From assembly GCF_001660815.1 (NCBI RefSeq), contig NZ_LYMI01000012.1, forward strand, positions 124,001 through 188,000: 64,000 bases of DNA, given 5' to 3'. Shown piece by piece: positions 60,156 to 64,000 of the stretch. Under the pieces are notes generated by a model, which worked only from the letters and a program-made list of their open reading frames with translations, did no database searches and had not been told where the DNA came from. Position numbers and translations under genes: made by a program. The number at the start of each line of letters is the position of its first letter. Within the stretch, counting starts at the first letter, position 1. The stretch is from Xanthomonas nasturtii. GTDB taxonomy: Bacteria > Pseudomonadota > Gammaproteobacteria > Xanthomonadales > Xanthomonadaceae.

Positions 60156-62639
60156 TTATTCGCTACGCAAGGCCAACGCCGGCGGCGTGGACAGAATGCG
60201 TCGGGTACCCGACCAACCCGCCAGCAGGCTCAACGCCAACCCGAATGCACCGCCGAGCAACAGGCGCGGCCAATCCGGCGTCAACGCAATCTCGAAGGCT
60301 TGTTGCCCCACCACCGCACCGATCACGGCCGCCGCGGTCACCGCCAGCGTCGCTGCCAGCAAGCCGAGCGCGCCGAACTCCACCAGCACTGCGCCACGCA
60401 ACTGGCCGCGACGCGCGCCCAGCGTGCGCAGCACCGCGCTGTCATAGCGGCGCTCGCCGGCTGTGGCCTGCAAGGCCGCCAGCAGCACCAGCACGCCGGC
60501 CAGCAGGCTGAAACCCATCACCAGTTGCACCGCCTGCGCCACCTGGTCGATCACCTCGCGTACGCGGCCCAGGATGGCGTCGATGTCCAGCAACGAGATG
60601 TTGGGGTAGTCGCGGCTCAGAGACGCCAGCTTGGCTGCATTGCCGGGCGGCAGATGGAAGGCGGAAATCAGGTTGTAGGGCGCATCGCCGACCGATCCCT
60701 GATTGAGCAGCAGGAAGAAATTGACCCGGAACGAGTCCCAATCGGCCTTGCGGATGCTGGTCACGGTGAAAGTGCGTTGCTGTTCGCCCAGCAGCAAGGT
60801 GATGCGATCGCCCAGTTTGAGCTGGTAGCGCTGTGCCCAGCCTTCTTCCACCGAGGCTTCCGCTGCGGTGCTGTCGGCTGCCCAGAACTTGCCCTGCAAG
60901 AGCGTATTTGCCGGCGGGAACGCATGCCGCCAGGAAAAATTGACCGGGCGGTTGTCGCCGTCGCCATCGTCGGCCGGGTCGCGGTCGCCGCGCACCGGCG
61001 GCTTGTCGTTGATGGCCACCAGGCGCCCGGTGGAGAACGGCTCCACCGCCGCACCCTCCACCCCCAATCCGCGCAGCGTCTGCAGCACCGGCTCGGTCTG
61101 TTCGGGCTGGATATTCATCAGGAAGTAGTTGGGCGTATCGGCCGGCAGGCGGTCGCGCCATTGGCCGAGCAGGCCGGGGCCGACCACGGCCAGCAGCAAC
61201 AGTGCGCACAACGACAGCGACAGCCCGACCAACTGCACCACGCTTAGCCCGCGTCGCCGTGTCAGCGACGCAAGACCCAGCTTCCAGGAACCGCGCAGGC
61301 GGTGCTGGATCGGCCGCAGCAAGGCCAGCAGGCCCAGCCCCAGCAGCATCGCCACCAGGGCCAGCGCGGCCAGGCCGCCCAGTACCCAGCCGGCCAGTAC
61401 CAGATTGCCGGTGGCATACACGGTAAGCGCCAGGGTCGCGGCCAAGGCCGCGCCATACACCAGCAACGAACTCGGCGGCACCGCGGCAAAACTGCGGTTG
61501 AGCACGCGCATTGGCGGCACGTTGCGCAGCCGCAGCAGCGGCGGCAGGCCGAAGCCCAGTAACAACGTCAGGCCGATGCCTGCACCGGCCAGGGCAGGGG
61601 TGGCCTGCGGCAGCGGCAGGCGGTTCGGAATCAGGCTGCCCAGTGCCTGCACCAGCCCTTCCTGCGCCAGCATGCCCAGCCCGATACCGACCAGGCAGGC
61701 CGGAATCGCGGTCAGCAGCAGCTGCAGCGACAGCATCGCCAGGATGTCGCGCTGGCGTGCGCCCAGGCAGCGCAATACCGCCACGGTGTCGATACGCCGC
61801 ATCGCAAAGCGGTTGGCCGCCAGCGCGGTCGCCACGCCGGACAACAGCACCGCCAGCAATGCCGACAAGGCCAGGAAACGGCCGGCGCGATCGAACGCCG
61901 CACGCATGCCGCGTTGGGTGTCTTCGATGCCGACCAATCGGTATTCGCTGGCACGCGGCTTCAGCCAGGCGCGAAGATCGGCGATGGCATCCGGCGCACC
62001 GGCGAACATCAACCGGTAGGAGGCGCGGCTACCCGGCCCGAGCAGGCCGGCACCGGCGATATCGGCGCGATTGACCAGCAACGGCGGCGACAGCTGCATC
62101 AGCTCGCCGGAGGCATCCGGCTCAGCGCGCAGCACGCCGGTAATGGTCAGGTGGCCGGCGCCGAACTCCAGTGGTTCGCCCACACGCAGGCCCAGCGCTT
62201 CGAGCAGGCGCGGATCGGCATAGGCCTGGCCAGGGGGGGGCGCCGTGGCCGGGGCGCCTTCGGCACCGCTGCTGTCCTTGGACACCAGCAACTGACCACG
62301 CAGCGGATAACCGGCGCCAACGCCGCGGATATTGGCCATCTGGCTGGCATCGCCATGGAACAGCACGCTGGGGAAGCTGACCATGCGCGTGCTCTGCAGG
62401 CCACGTCGTTGCGCTTCTTCGGCGAAGTCGGCCGGAATCTCCTGGCGGCCGGTCACGCCCAGATCGCCGCCGAGCACTTCGGCCGCGCTGGAGGTCAACG
62501 CGAGCGTCACCCGGTCGACCAGCGTGCCGACGGCGGTCATTACCGCAACGCCCAGCACCAGCGCGGCGAACACGGTGAGCAGGTCGCCGGCCAGGAATTC
62601 GCGGCGTACCGCGCGTGCGGCTTGTCGCAGCACGTTCAT
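60156..62639 (-). CDS. FtsX-like ABC transporter permease (YbbP family)
   Basis: An 827-residue permease with two FtsX cores. The first helix is near residues 20-42 (LLTVFAALVLGVAVMTAVGT); the first core has three helices around residues 250-370 and the second spans about residues 390-500 plus 690-820. Large periplasmic domains (45-245, 510-685) separate them. It is typical of YbbP, the partner of YbbA in a complex of the LolCDE/MacB type that probably moves lipids or lipoproteins. It overlaps the upstream ATPase gene by four bases. Its end lies about 20 bases before tauD-like. Confidence 0.92.
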   Translation of the reverse strand: MNVLRQAARAVRREFLAGDLLTVFAALVLGVAVMTAVGTLVDRVTLALTSSAAEVLGGDLGVTGRQEIPADFAEEAQRRGLQSTRMVSFPSVLFHGDASQMANIRGVGAGYPLRGQLLVSKDSSGAEGAPATAPPPGQAYADPRLLEALGLRVGEPLEFGAGHLTITGVLRAEPDASGELMQLSPPLLVNRADIAGAGLLGPGSRASYRLMFAGAPDAIADLRAWLKPRASEYRLVGIEDTQRGMRAAFDRAGRFLALSALLAVLLSGVATALAANRFAMRRIDTVAVLRCLGARQRDILAMLSLQLLLTAIPACLVGIGLGMLAQEGLVQALGSLIPNRLPLPQATPALAGAGIGLTLLLGFGLPPLLRLRNVPPMRVLNRSFAAVPPSSLLVYGAALAATLALTVYATGNLVLAGWVLGGLAALALVAMLLGLGLLALLRPIQHRLRGSWKLGLASLTRRRGLSVVQLVGLSLSLCALLLLAVVGPGLLGQWRDRLPADTPNYFLMNIQPEQTEPVLQTLRGLGVEGAAVEPFSTGRLVAINDKPPVRGDRDPADDGDGDNRPVNFSWRHAFPPANTLLQGKFWAADSTAAEASVEEGWAQRYQLKLGDRITLLLGEQQRTFTVTSIRKADWDSFRVNFFLLLNQGSVGDAPYNLISAFHLPPGNAAKLASLSRDYPNISLLDIDAILGRVREVIDQVAQAVQLVMGFSLLAGVLVLLAALQATAGERRYDSAVLRTLGARRGQLRGAVLVEFGALGLLAATLAVTAAAVIGAVVGQQAFEIALTPDWPRLLLGGAFGLALSLLAGWSGTRRILSTPPALALRSE

Positions 62640-63346
62640 GCGGCCGGACCGGTCTGTGCGTGCAGGCGGCCGCTGTCGATGCGGTAGATGTGCTTGCAGC
62701 GCTGCGCCAGGGTCATGTCGTGGGTGACCAGCACCAGGGTGGTGTCGCTGGTGGCATTGAGCGCGAACAACAGGTCGCTGATCTGCGCGCCGGTGGTCTG
62801 ATCGAGGCTGCCGGTGGGTTCGTCGGCGAACAGGATGCGTGGGCGGGCCACGAAGGCGCGTGCCAGCGCCACGCGTTGCTGCTCGCCGCCGGACAGCTGG
62901 CGTGGGTAATGGCGCGCACGCGCACTCAGGCCGACCGCCTCCAGCACCTCGCGCACCCGTGCGGGGTCCTCGCGCCCGGCCAACTCCAGCGGCAGTGCGA
63001 TGTTTTCTTCGGCGGTCAGCGCCGGCAACAGGTGGAAGCTCTGGAACACGAAGCCCACTTCGCGGGCGCGCAGCGCAGCGCGGGCTTCTTCGTCGAGCTG
63101 GCCCAGGTCCTGGCCCGACAGCGCGATGCTGCCGCGGCTGGGCAGGTCCAGCCCGGCCAACAGGCCGAGCAGGGTGGTCTTGCCCGAACCGGACGCGCCG
63201 ACGATGGCGATGCTGTCGCCTTCACTGACCGTCAAGCTCACGTTGTCGAGGATATGGAGTGTTCCCTCCGGTCCACTGACGGACTTGCCGACCTCGCGGA
63301 CGTCGATGGCGGTGCGGGTGCTGGAGCGGGGGGCCAGACTGTCGAT
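62636..63346 (-). CDS. ABC transporter ATP-binding protein (YbbA family), non-canonical start
   Basis: A 236-residue LolD/MacB-type ATPase: [20 protein letters not shown] (Walker A), [19 protein letters not shown] (signature) and [13 protein letters not shown] (Walker B). No ATG, GTG or TTG occurs in frame near the expected N-terminus. The best candidate is ATC at 63346-63344, seven bases after GGAG, giving [20 protein letters not shown], a normal length. Divergent from tesA, the same arrangement as in E. coli. The 3' end overlaps the permease gene by four bases. Confidence 0.88.
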   Translation of the reverse strand: MDSLAPRSSTRTAIDVREVGKSVSGPEGTLHILDNVSLTVSEGDSIAIVGASGSGKTTLLGLLAGLDLPSRGSIALSGQDLGQLDEEARAALRAREVGFVFQSFHLLPALTAEENIALPLELAGREDPARVREVLEAVGLSARARHYPRQLSGGEQQRVALARAFVARPRILFADEPTGSLDQTTGAQISDLLFALNATSDTTLVLVTHDMTLAQRCKHIYRIDSGRLHAQTGPAA

Positions 63347-63359
63347 GAGGAATCTCCGA

Positions 63360-64000
63360 ATGCGTGAAAGAACACTGCGATATGGCGCGCTGGCCCTGTG
63401 GCTGCTGACACTCTCCCTGCTTGCGCCGGGGATTGCCTCTGCCAAAAGTCCGGTGGCGACCGCACCGATTCTGGTGGTGGGCGACAGCTTGAGCGCTGCG
63501 CACAACATTCCGGTGCAGTCCGGCTGGGTGACCTTGCTCGACCAACGCCTGAAGCGTGACATGGCGACGCCACCGGCGGTCGTCAATGCCAGCATCAGCG
63601 GCGAAACCACTTCCGGCGCGCTGACCCGGCTGCCCGGTCTGCTGGAAAAACACCATCCCGGCGTGGTGGTGATCGAACTCGGCGGCAATGATGCGCTGCG
63701 CGGGCTGACCCCGGCCCAGCTCAAGGGCAACCTGGAAAAGATGATCCAGCTGAGCCAGCAGGCCGGCGCCAAGGTGCTGCTGCTCGGGATCGATGTGCCG
63801 CCGAACTATGGCCCGGCCTATCGCGCGCGGCTCAAGGCCACCTATGCCGATCTCTCCAAACAGTACAAGACCGCGCTGGTGCCGTTCTTCCTGGAAAAGG
63901 TCGCGTTGCAGCCGGGCCTGATGCAGGCCGATGGGCTGCATCCCACCGCCGCCGCGCAGCCCAAGGTGCTGGAAACGGTGTGGCCGGCATTGCGCCCGTT
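63360..64000 (+). CDS. tesA: GDSL arylesterase/thioesterase TesA (3' end outside window)
   Basis: A periplasmic SGNH hydrolase (acyl-CoA thioesterase I/protease I/lysophospholipase L1). Signal peptide MRERTLRYGALALWLLTLSL, cleavage near IASA; block I ILVVGDSLSAAHN with the serine, block II NASISGETTSG, block III VVVIELGGNDALRG, and block V ADGLHPTAAAQ with Asp and His. About 213 codons are present, so only a few codons are missing. GAGGA upstream favours ATG 63360; ATG 63345 is the alternative. Divergent from ybbA. Confidence 0.95.
   Translation, partial: MRERTLRYGALALWLLTLSLLAPGIASAKSPVATAPILVVGDSLSAAHNIPVQSGWVTLLDQRLKRDMATPPAVVNASISGETTSGALTRLPGLLEKHHPGVVVIELGGNDALRGLTPAQLKGNLEKMIQLSQQAGAKVLLLGIDVPPNYGPAYRARLKATYADLSKQYKTALVPFFLEKVALQPGLMQADGLHPTAAAQPKVLETVWPALRP

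Overview
The window is about 65% GC, densely coded, and looks like a Xanthomonas chromosome (Gammaproteobacteria, Xanthomonadaceae). Pointers are the lpxC-dciA-M23 peptidase-secA block, a secreted GH13 alpha-amylase, large TonB-dependent receptors, the SAH riboswitch in front of ahcY, and intergenic repeats of kinds I associate with xanthomonads. No rRNA, tRNA, CRISPR array, transposase or prophage gene was recognised. Species was not determined.

Layout. 1-5440: end of lpxC, dciA, an M23 peptidase and secA. 5750-10080: VOC protein, MutT-ThiE fusion, DUF4124 protein, metF and a divergent quinone oxidoreductase. 10280-17010: a 5'-truncated VOC remnant, a galactose 1-dehydrogenase-like enzyme, a histidine phosphatase fused to a ten-helix membrane domain, alpha-amylase, DUF2058 and DUF3228 proteins. 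17050-24190: a defence operon on the minus strand, hsdM-hsdS-Abi_2-(structured RNA)-RHH antitoxin-ParE/RelE toxin-hsdR. 24480-26070: ahcY behind its SAH riboswitch. 26200-37530: S9 peptidase, ppc, a TetR-DUF4105-lipase-like operon, and an OmpA lipoprotein with 17-residue repeats. 38020-44020: TonB receptor plus histidine acid phosphatase, and metK. 44260-51670: YdjM-like hydrolase, a methyltransferase with an amber codon, dusB, rbsK-nupC, aldo/keto reductase. 51790-56160: Fur-type heme uptake operon (hemP, receptor, two accessory proteins). 56360-60140: a decayed sulfonate-type ABC cluster with an intact TauD-like dioxygenase. 60150-64000: YbbP/YbbA transporter and divergent tesA.

How it fits together. 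Three enzymes of the methionine/SAM cycle (metF, ahcY, metK) lie in separate transcription units; ahcY has an SAH riboswitch and metF a strong dyad over its promoter. The defence operon stacks DNA restriction, an RNA-targeting HEPN abortive-infection protein with an adjacent structured RNA, and a toxin-antitoxin pair between the modification and restriction subunits; this is the most interesting system here. Genome decay is visible at several points: methyltransferase amber codon, VOC remnant, three damaged ABC genes, and ybbA without a canonical start codon.

Limits. Family names rest on motif recognition by eye; no database search, folding program or alignment was run. Start codons were chosen from Shine-Dalgarno matches and family N-termini.
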